Positions 32,868-42,694 are shown, numbered from the stretch's first letter. The stretch: 64,000 nt of DNA from Bdellovibrio sp. UBA4095 (GCA_002381805.1 DFXZ01000005.1:62001-126000); one strand, 5' to 3'. Notes: generated by a model not told the origin, from the sequence alone. Made by a program: numbers and translations.

Positions 32868-34787
32868 GTGCCGAGGGTTAAGGGGCTTTTACTTGTTGAA
32901 TTTTTTAGTAAATTTGATATGTTGCGACGCGTGCAAAAAGGGTCATTTCAACAACTCAGACTTCGTGGCGAACTGGTTTTTCGCTTCTTTTCTCGACGCC
33001 AAGGTTTTTGGCTGAGATTTCTACTCTGTTGGGGTATCGGTTGCCTGGCCCTGTCTAATGACGAGTTGAATGCCTATGATCAAAGATTTCAACTGCGTGG
33101 TGACCAAAAGGTCTCGAAACAAATTGTTCTTATTTCCATTCGTCAGGCAGACTTTGCAACTATCTACGATTCGCGCACGAATTTTTTAGGAAACATGAAT
33201 GAGGTGACTGACATTACGGATAGCTTTTTCTGGAATAAGCGGATCTGGTCAAAACTTCTGCAAAAGGTTCTGCAACAAGAACCGAAATCGATCGGCGTCA
33301 CTCTTTACTTTGGTGACAATATTGGCAGCGTTCGTTTAACACCGGAGGAGCAAAAGCTTTTTCTGGATCCCAAAATTAAATGGGCCACCTCAACGAACAA
33401 CCTCGAGCGGGTCCTCACTCCTGCATTCACCAATCGTGAACGAAGCAACCTCGGCAGTAACGAAGTTCGCCGTGACGATGATGGAGTCGTTCGGCGCATA
33501 TTCCCGCAAAAAACGGAAACGCCTCATTTGGTCGAAGCCATTACGGATAAAAAATTCCCGAACTCACTTGCCGGACTGCCCATTAACTTTCGAGGACACT
33601 CACGCTTATTCACTCAGTATTCGCTCAGCGAAATAATGTATGATGAGATCCCAAAAGATGCTTTTACAGACAAGATCGTCGTGATCGGCGCCGAAACCTC
33701 CTCGGGGCCGACTTACATGACTCCGCTGGGAACTTTATCACGCACTGAAATCCTTGCGCACCTGACCGATACGGTTTTGGAAAACCGTTGGATAAAAAGA
33801 CTCTCATTTTGGTGGTACGCATCCGGCTTTCTTTTGCTGATGTTTATCGCGGTTTCGATTATCACGACCTATCCACAATCTGTGGCTCTGTTTTTTATCC
33901 TATGGATAGCCACGTTCTTGGCCGCTTTGTCAGCTTGGGTCTTTGACAGCTTCTATTTCTGGTCGCCAGCATTTTCGCCATTTGTTTTGCTGGCAGCGAC
34001 CTGGACCATTTTCATTGGCTACCAGGCTACAAAAATCGAGCGACTTAATTTCCATCTGCAACAGGAACAGCAGTACTTGCAGGAGCTGGAACAACTTAAG
34101 AACAATTTCGTCAGCCTGATCTCTCATGACCTAAAAACACCGATAGCCAAGATTCAGGCGATCGTTGATCGCTTACTCACGCAGCACAGTGACTCTGAGT
34201 TAGGACAGGATCTGCGATCGCTCAGGTTATTTGGTGATGAGTTGAATCGCTATATTCAGTCGATTCTTAAAGTTCTGCGGGTTGAGTCGCGTGACTTTAA
34301 AATTCGCAAGCAAGTGGCAGACATCAACGAAGTGATCGAAGAAGCTCTTTGCCAACTGCGCCCCCTGGCACACGAGAAAAATATTTCAATCCAAGCTTCT
34401 CTGGAACCCATGTTCTCTTTGGAATTCGACACCACGTTGATTAAAGAAGTAATCATCAACTTGGTCGAAAATGCCATCAAGTATACTCCGTCGGGGGGAT
34501 TGATTGAGGTCGTCTCTGAAGAAAGCGACGATTTCGTTCATGTGCTCGTAAAAGATACGGGCGAAGGTATCAAGCCCGAAGACATGGAAAAAATCTGGGG
34601 CAAGTTTACCCGGGGTAGTGATCAAGACATGAAAACCAAGGGCACCGGACTTGGATTGTATCTGGTTAAATATTTTATTGAACTTCATGGTGGCAAAGTC
34701 GTCATGGAAAGTAAGCTGGGCAAAGGAACGACTGTTTCGTTTACTCTGCCATTGGACGAAGAAAGCGAAATAGAGGAGACGGCATGA
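32868..34787 (+). CDS. CHASE2-domain sensor histidine kinase
   Basis: This 639-residue protein has a short hydrophobic segment, an extracellular CHASE2 region (YDQRFQLRGDQKVSKQIVLI), several transmembrane helices after residue 300, then HisKA (SLISHDLKTPIAKI) and HATPase domains (NLVENAIKYTPSGG, GTGLGLYLVK). The start is uncertain: GTG 32868 or ATG 32919. It overlaps the response regulator gene by four bases, so they form a two-component pair sensing an envelope or extracellular signal. Confidence 0.85.
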   Translation: MPRVKGLLLVEFFSKFDMLRRVQKGSFQQLRLRGELVFRFFSRRQGFWLRFLLCWGIGCLALSNDELNAYDQRFQLRGDQKVSKQIVLISIRQADFATIYDSRTNFLGNMNEVTDITDSFFWNKRIWSKLLQKVLQQEPKSIGVTLYFGDNIGSVRLTPEEQKLFLDPKIKWATSTNNLERVLTPAFTNRERSNLGSNEVRRDDDGVVRRIFPQKTETPHLVEAITDKKFPNSLAGLPINFRGHSRLFTQYSLSEIMYDEIPKDAFTDKIVVIGAETSSGPTYMTPLGTLSRTEILAHLTDTVLENRWIKRLSFWWYASGFLLLMFIAVSIITTYPQSVALFFILWIATFLAALSAWVFDSFYFWSPAFSPFVLLAATWTIFIGYQATKIERLNFHLQQEQQYLQELEQLKNNFVSLISHDLKTPIAKIQAIVDRLLTQHSDSELGQDLRSLRLFGDELNRYIQSILKVLRVESRDFKIRKQVADINEVIEEALCQLRPLAHEKNISIQASLEPMFSLEFDTTLIKEVIINLVENAIKYTPSGGLIEVVSEESDDFVHVLVKDTGEGIKPEDMEKIWGKFTRGSDQDMKTKGTGLGLYLVKYFIELHGGKVVMESKLGKGTTVSFTLPLDEESEIEETA

Positions 34788-36199
34788 CAAACAAACTCCA
34801 TACACTTATTGTGGATGATGAAGCCGAACTAAGAAGATCCGTGGTTTCCATTCTACAGTCAGCGATGCCTGAGATTGAGTTCACTATTGAAGAGGCTGCC
34901 ACTGGAAAAGAAGCCCTCGATAAAGTAAAGCAAAAGCAGTGGGATCTTGTCCTGATGGACGTGAAAATGCCAGAAATGAACGGTCTTGAAGCGCTGACCG
35001 CTATTAAAGAACATGACCCGCGAACCTTTGTGGTTCTGATGACGGCACATTCAAACCTTCATGACGCCGTTTTGGCCATCAAAGAAGGGGCCTATGACTA
35101 CGTTGAAAAGCCTGTAAACCCACAACAACTGACTGAGATTGTTCGCAAGAGTTTAGAAGCTCGTGATCTCGTCTCTAGCCTTGCACTTTCCAATCCGATT
35201 TTTGATGATGATATTGAAAGCGAATTCGTCGGCAGATCACAAAAAATGAAAGAAGTTTTCAACCTGATCTATCGACTTTGTAAAGTCGATACGACAGTCT
35301 TGATTCGCGGCGAAAACGGTACAGGCAAAGAACTCGTTGCTCGAGCAATTCACTTCAACTCCCCTCGTAAATCAGGTTCATTTATTGCGATCAACTGTGG
35401 GGCAATTCCCGAGAACCTCATGGAAAGCGAACTTTTTGGCCACGAAAAGGGCGCCTTTACTGGAGCTATCGAAAGAAAAATCGGCAAGTTCCAGGCGGCT
35501 AATAATGGCACTCTTTTCCTTGATGAGATCGGCGAGATGAAGCCCGATATGCAAGCTAAACTTCTACGCGTTCTACAGGAACGAAAATTCACACCGGTTG
35601 GAGGAAATCGCGAAGTCAAGACCACCACCCGTATCATCGCTGCCACCAATCGAAACTTGGAAAAAATGATGGAAGAAGGCACATTCCGAGAAGACTTATT
35701 CTATCGTTTAAATGTGATGCCCATCTTCTTGCCTCCCCTGCGTGAGCGCTCCGATGATATTGAAGCTCTGGTCCAACATTTCATTAAAAAGTTCTCAAAG
35801 CAGCATGGCCGAGTCATCAATGGCGTCACCAGTGAAAGCATGGACCTTCTTAAGTCCTATCGCTGGCCTGGAAATATTCGCGAGCTAGAGAACGTCATCG
35901 AGCGTTCTTTTATCGTCGAGAATTCCCAACAAATCACGGTGGAATCACTGCCTGAATCTTTACGACTGGCTCCCAAAGAAAGTTCCGAGAAAACCGCCAG
36001 CATGGTGGGCTATTCAGGACCTCTTGATTTTGATGCCTTTAAAGAAGAGATGGAAAAGGAGTTTATCGTCAATGCTTTGAAGGCCAATAACGGTCGCATC
36101 AATCAGACCGTCGCCCAAGCGAATATTCCTAAAAACACTTTATTAAGGAAAATTCGCAAATACGGTATTATCGTTAAAGATCTTACGAACGAAGAATAA
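34784..36199 (+). CDS. NtrC-family sigma-54 response regulator
   Basis: The product (471 residues) has a receiver domain with the phospho-acceptor in LVLMDVKMPEMNG, an AAA+ domain (GENGTGKELVARAIHF, GAFTGA) and a C-terminal Fis-type HTH (NQTVAQANIPKNTLLRKI). It overlaps the kinase gene in ATGA form, so this is its likely partner. Its stop overlaps the convergent glycosyltransferase by 17 bases. Target promoters are not known. Confidence 0.9.
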   Translation: MTNKLHTLIVDDEAELRRSVVSILQSAMPEIEFTIEEAATGKEALDKVKQKQWDLVLMDVKMPEMNGLEALTAIKEHDPRTFVVLMTAHSNLHDAVLAIKEGAYDYVEKPVNPQQLTEIVRKSLEARDLVSSLALSNPIFDDDIESEFVGRSQKMKEVFNLIYRLCKVDTTVLIRGENGTGKELVARAIHFNSPRKSGSFIAINCGAIPENLMESELFGHEKGAFTGAIERKIGKFQAANNGTLFLDEIGEMKPDMQAKLLRVLQERKFTPVGGNREVKTTTRIIAATNRNLEKMMEEGTFREDLFYRLNVMPIFLPPLRERSDDIEALVQHFIKKFSKQHGRVINGVTSESMDLLKSYRWPGNIRELENVIERSFIVENSQQITVESLPESLRLAPKESSEKTASMVGYSGPLDFDAFKEEMEKEFIVNALKANNGRINQTVAQANIPKNTLLRKIRKYGIIVKDLTNEE

Positions 36200-37277
36200 A
36201 GCCTGCAGTCTGCAGGACTTCTTCGGCTGAAATGCTTTTCATGCATTCATGAGTTTTTAGCGGGCACTCCTGGTGCCCATGCTTCCCACATGGGCGACAA
36301 GCCAATTTACTGTTCTGAACAACGTAACTTTGGGCCGACCATGGGCGATAGCCAAACTCTAGAATAGTGGGACCAAAAATGGCGATAAGGGGTGTCTCAC
36401 AGACTGCCGCCAAATGAGCCGAAGCACTGTCATTGCCAATGACGAGAGCCGAATGCGCGATGACTTGAGCTGATTCATAAATGCTTGTTTTACCCGCAAG
36501 ACACCATGAACCCGGAATGGCTGCCGCAACTCTCTCGGCCAGCTCTTCCTCGCCCTTAGCTCCCATCACGCAGATTTGAAATCCCTTTTGCTGCAAAGCC
36601 TTTCCGCTCGCCACGAATCCTTCCTCGGTCCAGCGTTTCGTAGCCCATACACTGCCTGGGAATATCAATACCACCGGCTTTTTATCGAAATTATTTAACT
36701 GAAGTTTCTCTTTAAGATCCGCAAAAGCATTTTGATTCTGCAAAATCTTGTGTCGCAAGCTCATTGATGCCCATAGCGGTGGTGCTGATAAATGACCATG
36801 CTGTCTAGGCAAATAGGGCTCTTCATTTTTTGCATAGTCGCTAAGGTCTTTCGCCAACTGAGGGTCTTCGTATGAAAGCAAACTTAACTGCCTCATGGCG
36901 TCCGGAAGCACCATATTTTTCTTTTGTCGTTTAGAAAAAAATAGCAGATTCCACTTTTTATCAAAAGAGATCTTATGATTGGCTTTAATCTTGGCGCAAA
37001 AGAACATCGTTCGCACGGACTCGTGAGGAGAGATCAGGTTATCCACTCCAGCATACTTCAAATGTTCGACGATGCCCTTGTAAGATGCTGAATTGCCTTT
37101 TTGTATTTCAAAAACTTGGTCGACTAATCCCGTCTTAAGAAAGAAATCACCAAAGCCCTTGCGACAGACCAAACCAAGTTTATGATCTGGCCAGATCTCC
37201 CTGGTCTTTTTCAGCAACGGAATGGAGAGGAGGAGATCTCCGAGAAAGGCAGTTTGCACGACTAGATTCAAGGGCAT
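36183..37277 (-). CDS. Family 9 glycosyltransferase (heptosyltransferase-like)
   Basis: The 364-residue enzyme has the GT9 features LVVQTAFLGDLLLSIPLL at the N-terminus, LIFPGSVWATKRW and GNDSASAHLAA, typical of ADP-heptose:LPS heptosyltransferases. It ends CMKSIS, preceded by a PCGKHGHQECPLKTHECM cysteine pattern also found in the family. GGAGGAGAT is upstream of the ATG at 37277. It is likely involved in LPS core synthesis; the sugar transferred is unknown. Confidence 0.8.
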   Translation of the reverse strand: MPLNLVVQTAFLGDLLLSIPLLKKTREIWPDHKLGLVCRKGFGDFFLKTGLVDQVFEIQKGNSASYKGIVEHLKYAGVDNLISPHESVRTMFFCAKIKANHKISFDKKWNLLFFSKRQKKNMVLPDAMRQLSLLSYEDPQLAKDLSDYAKNEEPYLPRQHGHLSAPPLWASMSLRHKILQNQNAFADLKEKLQLNNFDKKPVVLIFPGSVWATKRWTEEGFVASGKALQQKGFQICVMGAKGEEELAERVAAAIPGSWCLAGKTSIYESAQVIAHSALVIGNDSASAHLAAVCETPLIAIFGPTILEFGYRPWSAQSYVVQNSKLACRPCGKHGHQECPLKTHECMKSISAEEVLQTAGFILRS

Positions 37278-38367
37278 CAATAATCTCCTCCAGAGACACT
37301 TGATCGTAGCACATTATCGATTTTTCACAAGATCTCTTCCAGCAGGGACTGCATGGAGACTTCGTTAGAATTTTCTGACCACGGTCGTAAAGATCTATTT
37401 CGTGCGCACAAGTCGGACCGAACCAAGCGATCACCTCTTTTTTCTGAGAGATCGCCATGTGCATCCCAAGACTGTCTCCGGTAATGACAACGTCACAGGC
37501 TGCCACACTGATCAGCCCGTCTCGCAATCCCGACTCTGTCGCGGAATTAATAACATCAAGCCCATCAGCTATTTGTTGATTGCGACATGTGTCCTCTGGC
37601 CCACCAAGCAGAACTATGGATGCTTCTGGAAATCGACTCTTCACCAATTGAATGATCTCTCGATGAAACTCCACACTCAGTTTTTTATAGGGAATGACAG
37701 TGCTGCATCCAGTATTCAAACCAATGATGATATCTTCTGCCGAGCACGTCCATGTCGTGCGACGCTTATGCGCTTCCACTTTTTCTGATGCAGTCAAATC
37801 AAGCCAGTAGTCATCTCTGCGAAAATACCCAAGCTCGAGAGCTTCAATCAAAAGCTGAGTTTCGGCTTTTTGATTAATGAAGAACTTCTTATGATTGTTG
37901 ATTCCCAAATCCCATAATTCTTGAGCTGCTGGTGATGCTGGAATCACAGCACCATTTCGGGGATTGATATTAAAGCCATATATCTGGTCGACCGTCGTCC
38001 GGCGAACAACACCCGCAGCCTTTAAGGATTTGTCTACGACGTAGGCAACTTCAAACTCCAGCGTGGATAGCTGAAGCATGTCTTCTTCGCTGGTCGTCAA
38101 TACGCGATCAATCGCGGGGTGGGATTGCAAAAGCCGATGAGCGGGAGCATCTGTCACCCACGTGATCATACACCCAGGAAATTTTCTTTTAATGGCCTTA
38201 AGAAGACTCGTACTCCGCACCACGGCTCCAAGCGCTCCCAGATGAACTAACAGAATCGAGATCGTCGGCACATCCAAGTGATCACAAGCTTCATCACACA
38301 ATTCACTTTTAGGACAGGGTTTATAGCCAGAAAAATATCTGCAATTGATCATCGCCATAAGGTTCAT
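37180..38367 (-). CDS. Family 9 glycosyltransferase with N-terminal cysteine cluster
   Basis: The product (395 residues) is a GT9-type enzyme (VHLGALGAVVRSTSLLKAI, NTGCSTVIPYKKL, ITGDSLGMHMAI, GPTCAHEIDL). A distinct N-terminal extension carries NCRYFSGYKPCPKSELC followed by DEAC, four cysteines in about 20 residues. The C-terminus overlaps the next glycosyltransferase by 98 bases with an extra charged tail, suggesting a displaced stop. It is probably the first of a pair building the LPS core. Confidence 0.75.
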   Translation of the reverse strand: MNLMAMINCRYFSGYKPCPKSELCDEACDHLDVPTISILLVHLGALGAVVRSTSLLKAIKRKFPGCMITWVTDAPAHRLLQSHPAIDRVLTTSEEDMLQLSTLEFEVAYVVDKSLKAAGVVRRTTVDQIYGFNINPRNGAVIPASPAAQELWDLGINNHKKFFINQKAETQLLIEALELGYFRRDDYWLDLTASEKVEAHKRRTTWTCSAEDIIIGLNTGCSTVIPYKKLSVEFHREIIQLVKSRFPEASIVLLGGPEDTCRNQQIADGLDVINSATESGLRDGLISVAACDVVITGDSLGMHMAISQKKEVIAWFGPTCAHEIDLYDRGQKILTKSPCSPCWKRSCEKSIMCYDQVSLEEIIDALESSRANCLSRRSPPLHSVAEKDQGDLARS

Positions 38368-38501
38368 CTTAACTGATCTGTGGATTTTCTTCGAAGACGA
38401 TCAGAACTTCCTGACTTTGGTCTGCCCGGCTTCTACCTAGACCATTCGTTGACGAAGCCAGGAAGAGGCATGGAAACTGATGGAAGAAAACAGAGGTACC
38501 T

Positions 38502-39632
38502 ATGAGAATAGAGTCTGAGCCCCTGAAACTTCAAAATTTTCAGCTAACTCCCGATGCAAAAGGCGGCGTTCTTACTTTGCAAAACAGTCGTAAGAGCTTT
38601 ACCTTGAATCCCTTGCAGTATTCATATTTGGATGTCCTTAAAAATGGCACCTCCATAGAAGGTCTGGTGCAGTTTTACTTGGGCCAGGGTTGGCTCGTGA
38701 GCTTTCGCGAACTTTACAACTTGATACAGTTTCTTCTTAAAGAAGCAGTCATACAAAACCCCTCGTTTCACGAATATTTTGCTGCGCAAGGTTCGCAGGA
38801 CTATAGTGCAAGCCCGTCACCATTTCAAACCGTCGACCTGAAAGAAGGTACTTTAAATCCTCGGGTCCTCCCGTTTTTTCGTTCTTTAGATCCTCAGCTA
38901 AGTCACTATCTTTTACAAAAGGCTCAACGCATTCAGGTTCCCGCAAATACCCGAGTTGTTCGCACCGGGACGAGAGACCGTGATCTCTATATTATTCTTA
39001 GTGGTGAAGCGGCCGTCTATCGAGTTCTATCGGACACCCAAAGGCAACGTGTAGCCATCCTTAAAGATGGATCGCTTTTCGGAGAAAGGGCCTTCTTGTT
39101 GAATCAACCCCGCTCGGCAGATATTATAACTCAAACAAATTGCGAACTACTCAAGATCAGCCATCTCTCTGAATTTGATCAGCTGATTAAAACCGAAAAA
39201 GCGCAAAGCCTGCAACACAGATTCTGGGTCCAGCAAGCTTTGATGTCTTCGCAGTTTTTTAAAGATCTTCCCAGCAACACATTAGATATGCTCACCTTCC
39301 GTGGTCGTTTAGTCCAAGCCCCAGCTCACCACGTTTTATTTTACGAAGGCCAACCCGGAAACACGTGTTATATCCTTGTTCAAGGAAACTTAGTCGTCAG
39401 CCAGCAAGGTCGCAACATTAACGTCATGCCTCAAGGCTCTTGCTTTGGTGAAATCAGCCTCCTAGTCAGCGGAGGAGTCCGCACCGCCACCGTGACCACC
39501 CAACAAGATTCTGTGCTGCTAGAGATCCATCAGAATGATTTTTATCAAATCCTGACCCAGAATCTGATCCTCGCTAAAGAAATCGAAGAACTCGCTAACC
39601 AAAGGATCGGCGCCGATCGCAAACGAAGTTAG
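38502..39632 (+). CDS. Protein with two cyclic-nucleotide-binding domains
   Basis: The 376-residue protein has an N-terminal region of about 120 residues without a recognised fold, then two CNMP domains: FGERAFLLNQPRSADI near residue 190 and FGEISLLVSGGVRTATV near residue 315, each with the phosphate-binding cassette including arginine. It binds cAMP- or cGMP-type ligands; no helix-turn-helix was found, so it is not a simple Crp-like regulator. It is a lone gene between the glycosyltransferase pair and the DUF3108 gene. AGAGG precedes the ATG. Confidence 0.8.
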   Translation: MRIESEPLKLQNFQLTPDAKGGVLTLQNSRKSFTLNPLQYSYLDVLKNGTSIEGLVQFYLGQGWLVSFRELYNLIQFLLKEAVIQNPSFHEYFAAQGSQDYSASPSPFQTVDLKEGTLNPRVLPFFRSLDPQLSHYLLQKAQRIQVPANTRVVRTGTRDRDLYIILSGEAAVYRVLSDTQRQRVAILKDGSLFGERAFLLNQPRSADIITQTNCELLKISHLSEFDQLIKTEKAQSLQHRFWVQQALMSSQFFKDLPSNTLDMLTFRGRLVQAPAHHVLFYEGQPGNTCYILVQGNLVVSQQGRNINVMPQGSCFGEISLLVSGGVRTATVTTQQDSVLLEIHQNDFYQILTQNLILAKEIEELANQRIGADRKRS

Positions 39633-39720
39633 TACGGCTACTGCTTTCAATTAACTTACGAGCACGATCCCAAGAGCTCGCAAAGCTTCAGAATAGGAAA
39701 GACTCTGCGGGGCAACTGTT

Positions 39721-40824
39721 CTATTTAATTTTGATAACCTCGGAAACCAAAGTTCCGATTTTGATTTTGGATTCGATTCGCAAAACAAGTTTGCGGTCAT
39801 CGTCTGATACCCAGATGTAATTATCTCCGATGGGCTTGAACTTTCCCTTTAGGACAATGTTGGGTTGAATGACAATGGCTTTCATGGGGCCGAGTTTGGT
39901 ATCAAGGACTTCGCGGCGGATAGCCTTACCAGAAAACACCAAGTTTTCTTTTTCATTCGCCACGCGGAAAGAATACTCTTTGCCGGTTTCCCATTTGAAA
40001 TTTCTCATATAGAAAATGGCGCTGTAAACGTTTTGAGAAAATGGAAGAATTTCCCATTGTTCTTTCTTTTCTTCTTCGCCTTTTTCTTTTGTAACTTTCT
40101 TTTCCCAGAACGTGGCTTCATTCTTTTCCAAATCAAAAAGCATTTTCGATTCACGAATAGAATTTGTCTCGTTCACATGTAACTGAAAAACGCGAGGTAC
40201 CAAGTCTTCATAGTCTACGAATGTCTCAACCCGATCCTGCACTCTATAGAAATTCGAGAATAAAGGACTTGTTTTTATCTCGATCGCAAAAGTATAGGAT
40301 TTGCGGCCATTCACTGTCGAAAAGGGTTCAACCTTCATTTTCAGCTCGCCGGCGGACACCTTAAAGTAGTGCACATTGTGCACTACTTCTTCTCCAACCC
40401 GAAAAGGATCCACGATCGGTCGACGGCCATCAAAACCTTCACTATCTTCAATTTCTGGTTGGCGTCCAGCATTGGCCACAGTCTCTTCCATAGTCTTCCC
40501 TTTGGCTCTACTTGTGGTTTTAGTCGAGGATTTAGTCTTGGCTGCAGAAGCAACTTTTGGTTTTGGAGCAGACTTTTTTACTACTGGTTGAAGCGTTTTT
40601 TTCTGTGATTTTGGCATTGCCTTGGGCGTCGCTGCCGGTGACTCTCCTACTTCGGGAGCTGGTTCCGTAACCTCTTCAGAGACCGTCGGCGTCGGAATTT
40701 CTATAGTCACAGCCTCTTCGAATTCTTTGTTTTTTTTAAGCTGATCAACCTTTACGTTCTTCAGACTTGAAGAACAAGACATCAAAATGCTGGCTGACAA
40801 TAGAAGACCAATTCTGAAGATCAC
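39721..40824 (-). CDS. DUF3108 lipoprotein
   Basis: The 367-residue protein begins with a lipobox-like LMSCSS at about residue 16, then a long Lys/Pro/Ala-rich linker (residues 50-110), then the DUF3108 domain (FRVGEEVVHNVHYFKVSAG). The family is annotated as a periplasmic or outer-membrane lipid-interacting fold. The start is GTG at 40824, directly abutting the next gene's stop, so it is in the operon with the lipid A genes. A role in lipid transfer is only a guess. Confidence 0.75.
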   Translation of the reverse strand: MIFRIGLLLSASILMSCSSSLKNVKVDQLKKNKEFEEAVTIEIPTPTVSEEVTEPAPEVGESPAATPKAMPKSQKKTLQPVVKKSAPKPKVASAAKTKSSTKTTSRAKGKTMEETVANAGRQPEIEDSEGFDGRRPIVDPFRVGEEVVHNVHYFKVSAGELKMKVEPFSTVNGRKSYTFAIEIKTSPLFSNFYRVQDRVETFVDYEDLVPRVFQLHVNETNSIRESKMLFDLEKNEATFWEKKVTKEKGEEEKKEQWEILPFSQNVYSAIFYMRNFKWETGKEYSFRVANEKENLVFSGKAIRREVLDTKLGPMKAIVIQPNIVLKGKFKPIGDNYIWVSDDDRKLVLRIESKIKIGTLVSEVIKIK

Positions 40825-41706
40825 TTAAAAGTCCTTCCACCGACGATGCACCCACATCCACTGCTCAGGATGCTTCCGCACAATCTCTTCAATCTTGTTG
40901 TTAAAAGATTGCGTCAGGTTGAGTATCGTTTGATCTTTATCTTCAACCAGACTGTGCTGCGTGTCCATAGCCGGTTCGAAAACCACATGAAGTTTTTTAT
41001 CAGTTCCTTCATAGGTGTAGACCGGCAAAACTGGAGCTTTGGTCTTCTGATGGAATAAAGCTAGACCATAGGCTGTGCCGGTCCTTTTCCCAAAGAAAGT
41101 CGTCTCAATGCCGAAAGGCTTTCCCATAAACTGATCTAAAACAAAGACCAATCCGGCATTTTTCTTTAAGGCCTTTAAAATATCAAAAGCATTGCTTGGT
41201 CCATGAGCATCAATGTACTGAACGCCTTGAGCGCCGCGCACCGAAAACCACAGATTGTCAAACCACTGAGTTTTGAAACGCTTGGTAATCACATAGATAG
41301 GCTGTCCATTAAGCACAATCGCATTGGTGGCGACATCGCCGTTTCCCAAATGCAAACTGAGGAAAAACATCCCCTTACCTTGCGCTCGAGCTTTTTCTAG
41401 GTTTTCCCAGCCCTCAAACACGGCATTTTCTGCAAGCCATTGGGCATTCATCGACGGGATTGTAAAAAACTCCGCAAAACTGTACGCCATCTGATAAACA
41501 GACTCACGTCCAACCTGATGCTTTTTCTGCTCTGACCAGTCAGGAAAAGCGATCTGCAAATTATTAAAAATAATCTTTTTGCGAAAGCCTAAAAGATCAA
41601 ACCATAAAAAACCCAAAGGAGCCCCGCACCGGCGAATCCACTGCCGCGGCATCAAGCTGCTGAAAAAGGAGATCAGTTTAACGATCCACTTGATCAATAA
41701 TTTCAC
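40825..41706 (-). CDS. Lipid A late acyltransferase (LpxL/HtrB family)
   Basis: The 293-residue membrane-associated enzyme has the HX4D motif in SLHLGNGDVAT, plus the family pattern near residue 190 (FVLDQFMGKPFG). It adds a secondary acyl chain to lipid A precursors at the inner membrane. The GTG at 41706 follows AAAGGGACG; upstream TTG 41742 is less likely. It overlaps the lpxK 3' end by 29 bases, so it belongs to the lpx operon. Confidence 0.85.
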   Translation of the reverse strand: MKLLIKWIVKLISFFSSLMPRQWIRRCGAPLGFLWFDLLGFRKKIIFNNLQIAFPDWSEQKKHQVGRESVYQMAYSFAEFFTIPSMNAQWLAENAVFEGWENLEKARAQGKGMFFLSLHLGNGDVATNAIVLNGQPIYVITKRFKTQWFDNLWFSVRGAQGVQYIDAHGPSNAFDILKALKKNAGLVFVLDQFMGKPFGIETTFFGKRTGTAYGLALFHQKTKAPVLPVYTYEGTDKKLHVVFEPAMDTQHSLVEDKDQTILNLTQSFNNKIEEIVRKHPEQWMWVHRRWKDF

Positions 41707-42694
41707 TGAGACGTCCCTTTTCTCCTTGCTCGGCAATTTCAAGTGATGCTGACCAGAGATTTACTTCCTTGTCCATGAACCGGCGCAGTTTAATTGCATC
41801 TTTTTCAGTCGTGATTAAATAGTCAGCTTTGGAGGTGAGAAATTCCTCCTGGATCTTTTTTGCATCCGACAATTTGTATTGATGGTGATCTCTAAAGTGC
41901 ATACTTTTCTTAGACACCTCACCCAGTTCCCGCATCATTTTTTCGAAAACATCGGGCCGGGCAATGGCAGACACTAAGAATAGTTTTTTTCCCTTCAGCC
42001 CGGCGACTGGAAGCACCTGATCTTGGCTTCCGTGCAGCTGACTGATTCTGTAGTCGAAATAAAGAACTTCTTTGTCTTTCGGTAAGCTTTGCTCGATTTG
42101 TTTTAAGTTTTCCTGATCGGCTAGGTTACATTTGGTCAGGATTATGACATTCGCACGATCAATTCCTCTCCAAGGTTCTCGCGCGCGACCCTCAGGAAGC
42201 ACTTGATAGTTTTCAAAACTCTCGGTTGCATCCAGGATGACGATATTCAAATCCCTATGCAGCCTGCGATGCTGAAAACCATCATCCACAATCAAATAGT
42301 CATAATCTTTTTCTGATATTGCATACTGAGCCGTTTGCCATTTTCGCGGTCCAACGTAGACATCAACTTCAGGATTTTCTGAAGCCAGAAGAACGGGCTC
42401 ATCTCCGAAGTACTTTGCCGCGTAGGGATGACTGACATCAACCAAAACCGGCGCTTCGGCATCTGCCCTGTACGAACGACTGATGACAGCGACTCGCTTG
42501 CCCTTTTGCACCAACGCCTTTAAGCAAAAGTCCGTTAACGGTGTTTTTCCCGTCCCGCCCATAGTCAGATTCCCGATGCTGATCACAGGAACAGGCGCTT
42601 CATAGAGCTTGAAAACACCACGATCGTAGAGCGAGTTCTTAAAACTCACCACCCGGTTATAAACAAAACTAAGGGGACGAAGATATATCTTCAT
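41678..42694 (-). CDS. lpxK: Tetraacyldisaccharide 4'-kinase
   Basis: This 338-residue kinase phosphorylates the lipid A disaccharide at the 4' position. It shows Walker A GGTGKTPLTDF, DDGFQHRRLHRDLNIV and TTEKDAIKL. It starts in ATGA overlap with the lpxB stop, showing one operon. It is interesting here because the lipid A of studied Bdellovibrio was described as phosphate-free with mannose; if so, the phosphate must be removed or the enzyme used differently. Confidence 0.93.
   Translation of the reverse strand: MKIYLRPLSFVYNRVVSFKNSLYDRGVFKLYEAPVPVISIGNLTMGGTGKTPLTDFCLKALVQKGKRVAVISRSYRADAEAPVLVDVSHPYAAKYFGDEPVLLASENPEVDVYVGPRKWQTAQYAISEKDYDYLIVDDGFQHRRLHRDLNIVILDATESFENYQVLPEGRAREPWRGIDRANVIILTKCNLADQENLKQIEQSLPKDKEVLYFDYRISQLHGSQDQVLPVAGLKGKKLFLVSAIARPDVFEKMMRELGEVSKKSMHFRDHHQYKLSDAKKIQEEFLTSKADYLITTEKDAIKLRRFMDKEVNLWSASLEIAEQGEKGRLSEIIDQVDR

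Noticed and set aside
32868..32918. Firm choice of the CHASE2 kinase start
   Set aside because: Both GTG 32868 and ATG 32919 are possible and neither has a strong ribosome-binding site, so I left the longer form with this doubt stated.
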